A stretch of DNA of 64,000 nucleotides. It comes from Rhynchopus sp. YZ270_cl-10. Taxonomy: Eukaryota; Euglenozoa; Diplonemea; Diplonemida; Diplonemidae. Below, one piece after another: positions 42,166 to 52,175 of this stretch. The DNA is taken from contig OZ037839.1 of the NCBI GenBank assembly GCA_964035575.1, positions 496,001 to 560,000 on the forward strand. Reading direction: 5' to 3'. Position 1 is the first letter of the stretch; each line of letters begins with the position of its first letter. A model generated the notes under the pieces. That model did no database searches. It worked only from the letters and a program-made list of their open reading frames with translations, and was not told the DNA's origin. The translations under genes were made by a program, and so were the position numbers.

Positions 42166-43146
42166 TTTTTTGATAAATTGTTGGAGTAGTGTAGTTGCCT
42201 CGGTTGTGTTGCCACAGTTGTGCAATCAATTTTTAAATTATGTGGGGTTTTATTTTTGTAGACAATCACTGTACCTCACACATAGTGAGATGTGACTCAT
42301 ACACACACATTTCTTTTGCAAAACGTAATGTTTTTTTTTTTAATTTGAATTGAAAAAGCCTTTTAAGGGCAGCATTTTCTTGTTGAAAATTTGGTTGCAA
42401 TCTAAAAATAAAAACAAAAACAAAAGATAGGTATTTTCATGTACCTTCAATTAAAATAGAAAAGCACACAACAAAAGACGTTCCAAAAAATACGAAAAAG
42501 ATAAAGAATATTCTATCTCTCGTAGCTTCGGTCACTTCTCCCTCAACGAATAGTATCCAGCTTTTGCAGCAAAAAAAAAAAAAAAAGAAATCTAAAAAAG
42601 GGAAAGGGGAGAAGGGAAAATGGGGGGCTTTGTATCTATAGCAGTCACCCTTTTTTTTTGCATTTTGGGGAAGGCACTCAATGTTGTTGTGGTTGTTGTC
42701 CTGTGGTATTGTGTTGGCGGGTATTGTTTGTAGTTTCGACAAATCACACTTTTTTTTTTCAAAACTTGGTTGTTTTATTGTAGACACCCGAAGATGAACA
42801 CCACTATACTTTCCAGTCACCTTTATTTTTTTCCCTTCTTGGGGTGTGGGTTCTTTTGTCGTTTTTTTTATATACACTTATGTCCAGAGGGTGTTAGGAA
42901 CTGGGGCGCAGTTTTAAGAAACCCTACACCCGTTTGTCAGATTACCTGCATTCGTCAAAAAAGTATACTATTGGGGGGAAAAAAACCCCCCTAGCCCTGG
43001 GGGATGGGAAATATCTAATTCTTGGGTAGATTATTTGAAGCAGAAAACGTGTTCAGTCTCAGATAACACCCTGCTACTCCAATATGAGCTAATTCTACTT
43101 TTTTCCTTGGATAAAAAAATTTCTTTTTTTTTTTGGGGGGGGGGAG
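42166..43146. other. Non-coding AT-rich stretch
   Basis: Contains the short dispersed motif at 42760-42808 and a region at 42170-42235 like 14345-14410. A 146-codon minus-strand frame (42877-42437) is made of homopolymer and repeat translation, so I do not call it a gene. Confidence 0.45.
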
Positions 43147-43289
43147 CAGGGTTTCCGCCAGGATTTGGGGTTTCAGAAATTGGTGGCCAAGTGTACACTC
43201 CCGAATCCCTGTAAAAATCCAAATTTTTCCGGGAAAAATATTGGGGTGTACCAAAGTACACCCCGGTACACCTTGGCGGAAACCCTGGG
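43147..43289. mobile_element. ~143-bp MITE-like element
   Basis: Terminal inverted repeats 'cagggtttccgcca' and 'tggcggaaaccctg' face each other. The inner part contains a second inverted pair ('ggtgtaccaaagtacacc'). No coding capacity. Confidence 0.65.
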
Positions 43290-43390
43290 GAGAGGGGAAA
43301 TTCTAATAAAAAATTGAAAGGTGCAAAACGCCTTTGCAAAACGCGCAAAAAGCAAAAAGGAAAAATCTAATGACAAAAGGGGGGTCTCTC

Positions 43391-45892
43391 TTAACAGCCT
43401 GAAATGGGCACGGTTTTTCCACATCCAGATAAGAAGGCGCATGTCAGCTTGCGGAGTCGCTGGCACTCAAACAGCCCTGCATCGCAGTGTACCTCCTGCA
43501 GAAACCCTGCCTCGTTGTCTAGTAGCGAGAACAGCGCATTCTCCATGGCCACGTTGATGTGCGCGCTTTGCTTTGCTGTCGCTGTGTAGAAGGTGCCAGG
43601 CGCACCGAAGGCGACCACCTGTACTGGGAGGTCTGCCATGACTGCATGCCCTGCAGGTGTTCCGTGTCCAGTTACAACGACGTTTGTCCCATTTGCCAGA
43701 AGCGCTGCAACGTGAAGCTTCAAAGAAGCGCCGGCAACGTGCCGGTCGTTCCCCGCAAACCTGGATAGCGCAGAGGAGACGTCTACTAGGCCACGGCGGT
43801 CCTCCGCACGCCAGGAAGAGGCAAACGGGATGGTAGCGTCCAGCAGCTTCGCCAGCACGCTGTCGCCCCAGATGTCCAGGTCGTATGCCCAGCGGCGGGC
43901 GTGCTCCTCAGATGCCTTGGCCACGACAACACTCATGTTCTCATCTTTGTTGAGAAAGGTGACGCGCGGGAGGTCGTCAGGGCGCAGTGCATCCGTCTCG
44001 TGTGTGGAAAGCACCGTCCAGGACTCACCGTAGAGGGTGTGCAGGTCCTTCGCCACGTTCTCGGCGTCGTTCTGTGCAATGAAGGTAAGCAGTGCGAGGT
44101 CCGGTGTAGCAAGGCTGCCCCACTGCATCGTGCACGCTGCGTACGACCCGACGCTGGTTGAGTTGTCCGCCGCCCCGGTCGCCTGCGTTGTCTCGATGTC
44201 CTCGCTGAACGTCGTGCTGAGGCTGCACACAATGCAGAACACGACCATATACACAAACCACAGTGCCGTCGCCGCCTTCGCATCTGCAGTGAGAACGCGC
44301 TGTGTCATATTCAGCTTTGCCTCGAGCGCGCCACAGTGGTGGTCAAGGATGACGCTAGTCTCCTGCGCGAGACGCTCCATTGCGCGTCTGCTCTTCTTCG
44401 AAATGCAGGAGCTCTTTGGGTGGCACTGCCGCAGTGCGTCCAGACAGGGCAGCAGGTTGAGGTATCTCGTGTACTGCACGTCTTCGTTGCCGTCCTGCTC
44501 CGGAACGATCATGCTGTCTGTGACGTGGAGGTCATGGCGACGCAGAAGCTGACCCTGTGAGAGAGCGATGAGGGCCAAGGTAAGGAGGAGCATCTGAGCA
44601 TCGCCGGAGAAGGCGCTGCCGAGAATGCCGAAGAGCGTGAAGAGCGTCCAGCAGGAGAGCGCAGCGACGGTCGTGATGCGCTGCCGTCTGGCGATGCGGG
44701 TGGCCTGCTTGGCGGGCTTTGCAGCAGTGTAGGCAAGGAACAGCGCGCCACCGAGGAGGATGCACACGAGGGCCACCCATTTGACATCCGACACATCACC
44801 ACCCAGTGTGAGCACAGCAAAGAGAACCCACAGACTACCCATGGCCACATGTGCGGTGTACGTCCGGACAGTCAAAAAGTCAAGCCCAAACTCAGCCATA
44901 ACCAGCGGGTTCGCAGAAAGGCGCAGCTTCCAAGGCGTGACCTCGTCCTCAGGCACATCGGTTTCGTGCTCCTTCCTCATTGCGGTGCCCTCCTTCCATG
45001 CACGGCGTTTGTTGCGCAGCGCGACACACCACATGAAGACGAACACACCTGCCACGATGAGACACATCGCTACGAACGCAGCAAACGCAAACACACCGAC
45101 GAAGGAGAAGGCGCCGTTCGCTGTCGCGCAGAGCACGACCGCGGTGAGGAGCGGGGCGAGCAGCGTCGCGCACAGCAGCGCTGCGAGCTGGGCGTTCCTC
45201 ATACGGATCGCGCGGGCAGTGAAGTTTGCGTTGGGAAGATAGAACAGATGCACCGTGTCACGCGTCATGCCAAGCCAATGCGTCAGCAGCTTCATGTTGC
45301 AGTCCAACACTGCCGACGCGACTGTTACGAGCAACGCCGCTGCGTGCAGCGAAGACACCACAGTCCAGAACTCATCCGCCCCTGGGAGCAGCATCCTCAA
45401 CGTCAAGGTGTAGGTCAGCCTCGCCCACAGCAGCACCGTGAAGCACAGCACCGACATCAGCAGCACGGCAACGTACGCGCGCACCCACACCGAGAATGCG
45501 ATCTCCTCAGCAATCTGCAGCCCCCACGCGGACACACCCCACTTCATGCCGTGGTCGTCACGCCCACGGGAGGGGCTGCGTGAGTGCGCCACGTAAGGGG
45601 AGCCTGCACGGGCAGGGCTAGCGTGCTCCGGGATGTCGGCGTCGTCGTCCTCCTCCAGCACTTCTTCGAAGAGTTCGTTGCTGCGTGCATCGTTGCGCTC
45701 GGTGCTGCGTGTCCTGCGTGCAGGCTCGCTCGACCCACGGCGTGTCTGTGGCCGCACCACAGAAGGCGGCGTGCGCTGCGACCCTGTCGACACAGCCTCC
45801 ATCTCTTCCATCGCAGGCACGCCCACGCTGTCCACGTCCATCACCTCCGACAGCGGGCAGCCGTGGGTCGTCCCCGATGACATCCGGTCCAT
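43391..45892 (-). CDS. Multi-pass membrane protein with C-terminal lipase-3-like domain
   Basis: 833 aa from the ATG at 45892 (MDRMSSGTTHG); an upstream in-frame extension lacks support. A ~130-residue acidic, Ser/Arg-rich N-terminus precedes about ten hydrophobic helices, then a soluble loop with 'CHPKSSCISKKSRR', another helix (WFVYMVVFCIVCSLS) and a C-terminal alpha/beta-hydrolase-like domain. The core 'VVVTGHGTPAGHAVMADLPVQVVAFGAPGTF' region aligns with class 3 lipases (GHSLGGALA ... FGSPR), but the nucleophile serine position is glycine (GHGTPAG), so it is probably catalytically dead. 'RRWAYDLDIWGDSVLAKLL' fits the region preceding the nucleophile elbow in that family. Likely a membrane scaffold or sensor; role inferred only. 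Confidence 0.8.
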   Translation of the reverse strand: MDRMSSGTTHGCPLSEVMDVDSVGVPAMEEMEAVSTGSQRTPPSVVRPQTRRGSSEPARRTRSTERNDARSNELFEEVLEEDDDADIPEHASPARAGSPYVAHSRSPSRGRDDHGMKWGVSAWGLQIAEEIAFSVWVRAYVAVLLMSVLCFTVLLWARLTYTLTLRMLLPGADEFWTVVSSLHAAALLVTVASAVLDCNMKLLTHWLGMTRDTVHLFYLPNANFTARAIRMRNAQLAALLCATLLAPLLTAVVLCATANGAFSFVGVFAFAAFVAMCLIVAGVFVFMWCVALRNKRRAWKEGTAMRKEHETDVPEDEVTPWKLRLSANPLVMAEFGLDFLTVRTYTAHVAMGSLWVLFAVLTLGGDVSDVKWVALVCILLGGALFLAYTAAKPAKQATRIARRQRITTVAALSCWTLFTLFGILGSAFSGDAQMLLLTLALIALSQGQLLRRHDLHVTDSMIVPEQDGNEDVQYTRYLNLLPCLDALRQCHPKSSCISKKSRRAMERLAQETSVILDHHCGALEAKLNMTQRVLTADAKAATALWFVYMVVFCIVCSLSTTFSEDIETTQATGAADNSTSVGSYAACTMQWGSLATPDLALLTFIAQNDAENVAKDLHTLYGESWTVLSTHETDALRPDDLPRVTFLNKDENMSVVVAKASEEHARRWAYDLDIWGDSVLAKLLDATIPFASSWRAEDRRGLVDVSSALSRFAGNDRHVAGASLKLHVAALLANGTNVVVTGHGTPAGHAVMADLPVQVVAFGAPGTFYTATAKQSAHINVAMENALFSLLDNEAGFLQEVHCDAGLFECQRLRKLTCAFLSGCGKTVPISGC

Positions 45893-46405
45893 AGTCTTGT
45901 GTTGCCTTTGTTTCAACCTGGGGTGGCGAGTATGAGGGGAGGGAGGGCAGGGGTCACACAAGGTTCTGATGTGTGATGAGGCGGGAATTGGGGTAGAGTT
46001 TCAACAGTGGAAACAGGGGGTTCATGACTACCTCTCAGGTGGATGTGATATTGTGGCGAAGGAGAAGGAAACGAAAAAGGAAGAACACCGTATGGCGAAC
46101 CAGCTGCAACAGGTGTGATGGAGAACCAAACACTGGATGAGAGTTTTTTGCAGAGAACGCACCTTCCGTCGCTTGTCCTTCCTCTTTTTGCCAATGCTTA
46201 TAAAAAAATAGGAGGGGGTAAACTCTTTTTATTTACCAAAACGGGGCGAAGTTTTTGCAAAAATATATTTCGTGTAAACGTACAAATTCAGTCCATTATC
46301 AATAAAGAAAAAAAAATACTTAAACACCACCCTCTCCCTCAACAAAATGAGATCACAACACAACTGAGTATTTTATTTACCTCACATTGAATTCCCACCC
46401 CCCTT
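45893..46405. other. Intergenic region
   Basis: Holds the presumed acceptor region of the 43391-45892 gene and the 3' UTR of the 46406-49729 gene. Open frames under 100 codons on both strands show no recognisable content. Confidence 0.45.
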
Positions 46406-49400
46406 TTATCGCATCCCCTTCACTGCATGCGCTGCATTGTATGGAAGAAACTCTACAGGTACTTTATGCTTCCGTTTCCGTGAGGATCCCCTGCACCAGA
46501 TGTCGGCGCTATGTGGGCGTGCTGCAGGAACACCAACACCAACACCACCAACACCACTCCCTTGCGAGGAGCGAAGCAGGGTGCGCACCTCCCGCCGCAC
46601 AGCGCCCGCCGAGACAGGACGGGGCCGCCACACATCCTCAGAGCTGCCCTGCAAATCCACCAGGACCAACTCCTCCTCACAGCCTCGTCTTCCTTCTTGC
46701 TCTTCGGCCTCGATGGATGCACGGAGTGTCGCGCTTTGTTGCCACAACGCGGTGATGCGGGGTTGCAGTGCACGTTGTTGACGGCGACGACGACGGCGGA
46801 GCTTTTCATCTTGTCTCCTCTGTCTAGTCAGCATGCGGAGCGACGAATATGCGTGCAACCGTCGGTAATACTGCTGGAGCAACGCAAGAAAGTTTCTTCT
46901 TAGAATTTGCTTTACAGCGCTGACCTGCAGGCCTTCACGATGTCTCCTCCACGTCGCCCGCAGTTCCGACGCCAAATAACACAACTCAGCGTGCCCTGTT
47001 GACTCTAGATGCGAAATATCCTCCCTCGCATGACCTTCCGATGCGAGCAACGCGGACGCAGCGCACCACAGATGCAGTCTCAACAAATACGTTCTGCACA
47101 GCGCGCACCGTGCTGCCTCGTAGAGCTCCGCAAGCGCACGACGACGCTCCTTACAACGGTTGTGATACCGAAGAAGCGAATGGAAAAAGGTACGACGCTG
47201 GATAAGCGCATTGCGTGCCTTAAGAAGCCTACACCGCGCTTCAAGCACAACCCGTTTATAGACAGCAAAGTAACGACGTAATACCCGGACGCGACTGTGG
47301 TGGAGCAACTGCGCTGCCTTAGCCTTTCTCCGTTTGGTACGTATCTGCTGCGCAGACTTGATGAAGTACCATCGAAACCGTCGTAGCAGCGCCATCTCAT
47401 TTTTCAACCGCATTGGCGTGACATACTGTCTCCTCTGCATCCGCACCCTCACCCTGCGTGTCTCCTTCGCGTTGGCAGCATGATTACGAAGACAAACAAA
47501 ATACCGAAGCTGCAACCCAGTACACAAATCCGCTGACATTCCACGCGCCGCTCGAATGGTCCTGGTATTCGCTTCAAACTCATTGCGTAAAATACCACCA
47601 CGCCCTACGGCCTGAAGTTTTCGCACCAAAAATTCTTGGTAAGTTACAACCCGCACCGCAACGGAGGTACAAAGTGTTGTATCTGTACACCATGTTGTCA
47701 CTTTGTCTGGCCATATGCCCAATGCTGTCTCTTTAGAGAGAGCTACGTCTTGCGGCGTGCCTTGGAGGTTGCGGATTGCCCAGCGTGAGTCAGTACAGAG
47801 CAGGTAGTGAGCATTGGGGCCCATCCAAACGGGGCGTGATGATGCCACCTTGTCAACGGCGTTGTAGATGCCGCAGGCCTCTTTGGTGTGCGCCATGACA
47901 CAGAGTTGTGGTCCCGGGAAGGTTTCCGTTTCGGCCCGGCGAGAGGAGAGCTGCCGTTCACAGCGGTGCTGTCGGAACAGAGCCTGCAGTTTGACCACCT
48001 TCGCCAAAACCCTGTGTACTATAGCTCGCATGCGACGTCGTAATATGCATGCATAAATATGCTGTCCAACCACCTTCGCTGCTGTAGCACGTACCAAATG
48101 TCTTCCCTGAAGTGGCGCACCACATCGCCCGACGCTCATAAGAACGCCAGAGATCTTTTTAATCCGCACTACGTGGCCATGGTAAAGACCTTGCACTCTG
48201 CTGGCAGCGAGGTGCCGGCGAAGAAGATGGCGGCGTAAGGTATCGAAGTACCGGAGGCAGAGGAGTTCGAAGTGCGCTTTGCGAAGTTGCGCGACACGTC
48301 GTGCGTTTTCCATTGCGTGGGAGGTGCGGAGCTGGCGGCTGAGGAGACGGTGCCCTAGGAGCTTTAAGAAGTAGCGGTGGAGGACGCGTTTGTTCTCAGA
48401 GTGTTCTAAAGCGGAGACACAACGTAGGTAGGAACGGCGCTGTCTGTGTTGTGCGGTGAAGACCTGCCATTTGATGCAGTATGTCGTGGTCAGTGTGGAG
48501 GAGGTGTGTGCACGTAGGATGGCGAGCGAGCGGAGGATGGTGCGCATGCGGGTGCTGCTAAGCCGGTCGAAGCTGCGTTTGAGACGCAAACTCAGAAGCA
48601 GTGTGCCAAAGTACTTCCGCCGCAACGTCTGTTCGCAGCGGTGCTGCAGTGCAGTACACCCATTTCCCCTCTGCCTACGTTGTTCGCAGTGCCGGCACCA
48701 CCTCCGGTAAGCAACACCAAGCGCCCTCCTCAGTGTGAGGGATTCAAGAAGAACGACACTCCGCTGTGCCCACACACAGCGCCACCTCGCAGTGCACACC
48801 TCCGTAGTGTGTGGTGGGGGTTGTGGGTGCTGTGCCACGTCGTGTTGAGTGTCGGGCAGGTTGGTCTCTGGTCCCTCGGGCCGTTCATCGGGGAGGCCGT
48901 GCTGTGCAGGCTCTTGGCATGGTGGCTGCTGTTCCACATCGTGTTGTTGAGTGTCTTCCGGCAAGTCCTGTGCAGCTGCCCCGTCTTGGCATGGGGTTGG
49001 TTCCTCTGCGTCGTGCTGGTGCTGTGTGTCTGATTCATCCAACTGTACTGGCAGCGCTTCACCATCTGGGTATTCAGGCACTCCACCTCTGTCAGACTCA
49101 CCTTGCACTCTACCTTCTGACGGTACAGACCCTTCACAGGACACCGGTGTCTGTTCCCCTTCGTGTCCGTCAGCCACTGCGCCTTCATACGGCAGGTCTC
49201 CCTCCTTGGTCGCTTCCTCCCTGCCGGCGTCAGGTGTGTCTTCTTGTTGAGTGTCGGGCAGGTCATTGGTCTCTGGTCCCTCGGGCCGTTCATCGGGGAG
49301 GCTATGCTGTGCAGGCTCTTGGCATGGTGGCTGCTGTTCCACATCGTGTTGTTGAGTGTCTTCCGGCAAGTCCTGTGCAGCTGCCCTGTCTTGGCATGGG

Positions 49401-49729
49401 GTTGGTTCCTCTGCGTTGTGCTTGTGTTGCGTATCTGCTTCATCCAACTGTACTGGCAGCGCTTCACCATCTTGGCATCCAGGCACTCCACCTCTGTCAG
49501 CAGACTCACCTTGCCCTCCACCTTCTGACGGTACAAACCCTTCACAGGACACCGGCGTCTGTTCCCCTTCGTGTCCATCAGCCACCACACCCTCACGCGG
49601 CAGGTCTCCCTCCTTGGTCGCTTCCTCCCTGCAGGCATCAGGTGTGTCTTCCTTGTTCACTTGGACGCCACCTCCATCTGGAATGCCCTCCTCCTCTGAA
49701 GGCAGAAGGGGTACATGGTCAGGTTCCAT
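46406..49729 (-). CDS. IQ-motif / Sfi1-like repeat protein with acidic N-terminal repeats
   Basis: 1107 aa. Residues ~20-300 are two near-identical ~140-aa blocks rich in Glu, Asp, Pro, Gln (TPDAxREEATKEGDLP, CQDxAAAQDLPEDTQQHDVE, PDERPEGPETN). The rest is basic and helical with IQ-like motifs (VQGLYHGHVVRIKK, LQALFRQHRCERQL, LQAVGRGGILRNEF) and many 'LRR.YF..L' units (LRRKYFGTLLLSLRLKRSF, LHRYFLKLLGHRLL, LRRYFAVYKRVVLEA, LRRNFLALLQQYYRRL) like the centrin-binding Sfi1 repeats. Between them, 'VWMGPNAHYLLCTDSRWAIRN' and 'PQDVALSKETALGIWP' hint at a small globular segment. A basal-body or flagellar calmodulin/centrin-binding protein is the best guess. The start at 49729 is the first ATG and follows an AG-containing A/T-rich tract. 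Confidence 0.8.
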   Translation of the reverse strand: MEPDHVPLLPSEEEGIPDGGGVQVNKEDTPDACREEATKEGDLPREGVVADGHEGEQTPVSCEGFVPSEGGGQGESADRGGVPGCQDGEALPVQLDEADTQHKHNAEEPTPCQDRAAAQDLPEDTQQHDVEQQPPCQEPAQHSLPDERPEGPETNDLPDTQQEDTPDAGREEATKEGDLPYEGAVADGHEGEQTPVSCEGSVPSEGRVQGESDRGGVPEYPDGEALPVQLDESDTQHQHDAEEPTPCQDGAAAQDLPEDTQQHDVEQQPPCQEPAQHGLPDERPEGPETNLPDTQHDVAQHPQPPPHTTEVCTARWRCVWAQRSVVLLESLTLRRALGVAYRRWCRHCEQRRQRGNGCTALQHRCEQTLRRKYFGTLLLSLRLKRSFDRLSSTRMRTILRSLAILRAHTSSTLTTTYCIKWQVFTAQHRQRRSYLRCVSALEHSENKRVLHRYFLKLLGHRLLSRQLRTSHAMENARRVAQLRKAHFELLCLRYFDTLRRHLLRRHLAASRVQGLYHGHVVRIKKISGVLMSVGRCGAPLQGRHLVRATAAKVVGQHIYACILRRRMRAIVHRVLAKVVKLQALFRQHRCERQLSSRRAETETFPGPQLCVMAHTKEACGIYNAVDKVASSRPVWMGPNAHYLLCTDSRWAIRNLQGTPQDVALSKETALGIWPDKVTTWCTDTTLCTSVAVRVVTYQEFLVRKLQAVGRGGILRNEFEANTRTIRAARGMSADLCTGLQLRYFVCLRNHAANAKETRRVRVRMQRRQYVTPMRLKNEMALLRRFRWYFIKSAQQIRTKRRKAKAAQLLHHSRVRVLRRYFAVYKRVVLEARCRLLKARNALIQRRTFFHSLLRYHNRCKERRRALAELYEAARCALCRTYLLRLHLWCAASALLASEGHAREDISHLESTGHAELCYLASELRATWRRHREGLQVSAVKQILRRNFLALLQQYYRRLHAYSSLRMLTRQRRQDEKLRRRRRRQQRALQPRITALWQQSATLRASIEAEEQEGRRGCEEELVLVDLQGSSEDVWRPRPVSAGAVRREVRTLLRSSQGSGVGGVGVGVPAARPHSADIWCRGSSRKRKHKVPVEFLPYNAAHAVKGMR

Positions 49730-49865
49730 AGCGGTCGGTTGGTTGTCAAATTTTTTTGTGGCAATTCTTTATTGTTAACCACCTGATAGACCCAACGGTG
49801 TTTGACGTTTTGTTTGGCAGTTTAGTTGCTACCCGGGGGACAAAATCAGGTGAGATGAGGCTAAC

Positions 49866-50031
49866 TTATGAGTCGTCCGGTGTTTCGTCCACTACGGCCT
49901 CGTCTGCAGCCTGGTTGTGGTTCTGCTGCCAAGTGTGCTGCGCAAGAAGTGCTGTAGGTATCACAAACCAGACCCTCGCGAGAAGCTCCAAGGCGTGCAT
50001 GAAGGCATCAAGTGCTTTATCCTTTTTATCT
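49866..50031 (-). CDS. 3'-terminal exon of an intron-containing gene
   Basis: After a strong acceptor ('cattccatttaaccgttcag', AG at 50032) a 54-codon frame runs to TAA at 49866. It reads DKKDKALDAFMHALELLARV onward, then 'WFVIPTALLAQHTWQQNHNQ' and an acidic end. Its first base completes a split codon, so the upstream exon should end with two bases. The protein is amphipathic-helical, unlike the neighbouring low-complexity DNA. The family is not recognised. Confidence 0.5.
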
Positions 50032-52175
50032 CTGAACGGTTAAATGGAATGTGTGAAAGATAGGGAAGAAAAAGTGAAATAATTGGGAGAGCGTTGGAAA
50101 AAGGGAGGAAAAAGGGAGGAAAAAAAGAGGGAAAAAAAGACGTCATTTTTTTTGTTAAATGTGCAACAACTCTTTTAAAAGTGTTGTCTTCTTTGCATCG
50201 TTTGGTTTATTTTATTATTGTAATGAAATTGTAAGTTATCAACACAACCACCCCCTTCCAAGAAGCAATGTTTTATCTCGCGTCTTTCATCGGGGGGGAG
50301 GGAAAGTAATAGTTAATGCAGGCAACCTCTGACTGACCATACGATGCCTGTCATGCCAGATAAAAGCACCAAAAAGAAAAAAGAGAAGTTAAGAGATCAA
50401 TATGCCTTTGCGTGCATCATATCTCAACAAAAAAAAATGCAAAATATAAACACAAGGAGAACAGGGTGGGGTTTCCAGAAAGAAGCAAATACAGGAGGTG
50501 TTTAGCGAATTTTTGGAACTGTCCTGGAAAATTTTTTTGCCTCGCGCGGCAATTTGTTTCTCCCCCCCTGACGAAAAAAAAAGTACACAAAAAAATGCGT
50601 TTCTACGTACCCACCTTTAGTGGGCCAATAATGTCACGTCGTTCACCCAACGCTCCGCAACACCACCACCCGATAGTGTGCGTGGAAGCGTTAACGCATC
50701 AAACAACTACAAGGGGTGAGGGAACCACTAGCGATATTTTTTGTTTGACAATGGACGGGTAGATGACCCGTGATGCCAATGGTGACGGTACACAGGGCAA
50801 GCCTGGCATCCACAAAAGAAAGAAAAGTTTATAAGATGATCCTAAGCCTCTCTGTGCTTAGTCACCTTAAAATAAAAATGTCGTTTTAAAAAAGAAAGGT
50901 GGTCAAAGAAAGATGATCTGTGCCTCACGGGTACGCATCTAGGAAGTCTAGGAAGCAAGAGAAGTGGGAGAGGGAGTCTTACTTAAAGAAAAGTTGCAAG
51001 ATGGCTACACCTCACCGTGCACACACATCCGTAATGAAGAAAGAAACGGCATATTTGAAAGGGGATAAGGAGATTGTTTATTTTTTTTTTTGTTTTGCTG
51101 CAGTTTTTGTTTGCTAAAACTACCTTCAAAAAAAGGGGGGGGAACAGTGTTAAAGGGATTGCTGAATCGCTGATATAAGAAAGAGTGGAAGAGAGGTTTT
51201 TGAAAGTGCAAAAATGCGCAGCGTATCGATTCTCCAACGTTGCAGCCTCCTCGAGGAGAAGCTCAACAACGCTGGCACTGAAGAGAGGGAGAGATCGAAA
51301 AGGGGGTGTTATGAATTATTACAATGTGACTCTGGGTCACATCAAAGAAAAAAAAATAGGTAGGCGTGCTTTTAGGAGACACCCCAACCTTTACGTTACC
51401 ATACCAAACAAATCAAAATAAAAAAGTAATTACTATCAAAGTATCTCAACATATGCATTCAATAAATTGATAGCATAGGAAGAAGGAATCAAAAAATGTT
51501 CCCAACTTTTTTATCGAAAAAAAAATGGGGTGTCCTGTGTGTATGGGGAGGCTCGATATTCATTTCCCTCCCCACTCATCATCGTCGGAGCAGTGCGGAA
51601 GGAACACAGAATACACAGACGAAAACCCGTCGCTCGAGTAACTTGGCTCCACCAGGGCAATCAATCACGCTTAGGCTTTGTCCAGCCTCCGAAATGTCAA
51701 AACAAAAATAAGGGATAAACTGACTGTACGATGCCAGCCATCCGGATGAAATCACAAAAAAAAAACCCTTGAAAGATGAAGGCGCCTTGCGTGATAAAAC
51801 AAAGATCAAAAACAAAAAAAAAATTCTCCCCCCCTTCGGGGGGTTTTCTTATGCTTTTATTATTGTTATCATGTTCATGTTATTTTTGCTTTTGTTCATT
51901 TTTTTTTTTTTTTGAAAAAGTTTGTTCTTGTTTGTTTTTTTGTTGTTTTTTCCCTCCCGCTTTTTTTGAGTTTTTTTTTTCTAAGTTTGTCAACAGCAGA
52001 AAAAGGGTGCGTTACTGTTGAGATTACGACTCAACTACTCACATCCACGATCTCAAACCAAGAAAGTGTTCTTGTTTTCCTTTTTTATTTGCACTCCCCC
52101 TCCTACACACGAATGCCAGCCCTCCACCGGATAGCTATTTTAACAATAATTGTCAGCTTCATTCTCCACATGGCT
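50032..52175. other. Region with introns and repeats of an incompletely resolved gene
   Basis: Besides the candidate exons it holds two copies of the ~50-bp dispersed repeat (50318 and 51718) and long T-tracts (51900-51990). A minus-strand segment at 51700-51630 (ISEAGQSLSVIDCPGGAKLL) follows another acceptor-like site and may be a further exon; I could not join it with confidence. Confidence 0.35.
51124..51277 (-). CDS. Candidate internal exon upstream of 49866-50031
   Basis: Acceptor 'tctccctctcttcag' precedes a 51-codon open stretch: ASVVELLLEEAATLENRYAA, then HFCTFKNLSSTLSYISD. The first ~35 residues look like a genuine amphipathic helix; the last dozen are pyrimidine-tract translation, so the true donor (AAG/GTAGTT at 51123 is one candidate) is unclear. 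It probably belongs with the 3' exon at 49866-50031. Another open stretch at 50706-50647 (LFDALTLPRTLSGGGVAERW) may be part of it, but its phase does not fit. Confidence 0.35.

Noticed and set aside
42437-42877. 146-codon minus-strand frame
   Set aside because: Composed of homopolymer and the short dispersed motif; no protein-like segment.
48811-49731. 306-codon plus-strand frame
   Set aside because: Mirror of the acidic repeats of the IQ/Sfi1-like gene on the other strand; the minus-strand frame is 1107 codons and has recognisable motifs.
50647-50706. Exon LFDALTLPRTLSGGGVAERW as part of the hidden gene
   Set aside because: Its phase does not match the 3' exon at 49866-50031 and a stop follows shortly if the nearby donor is not used.
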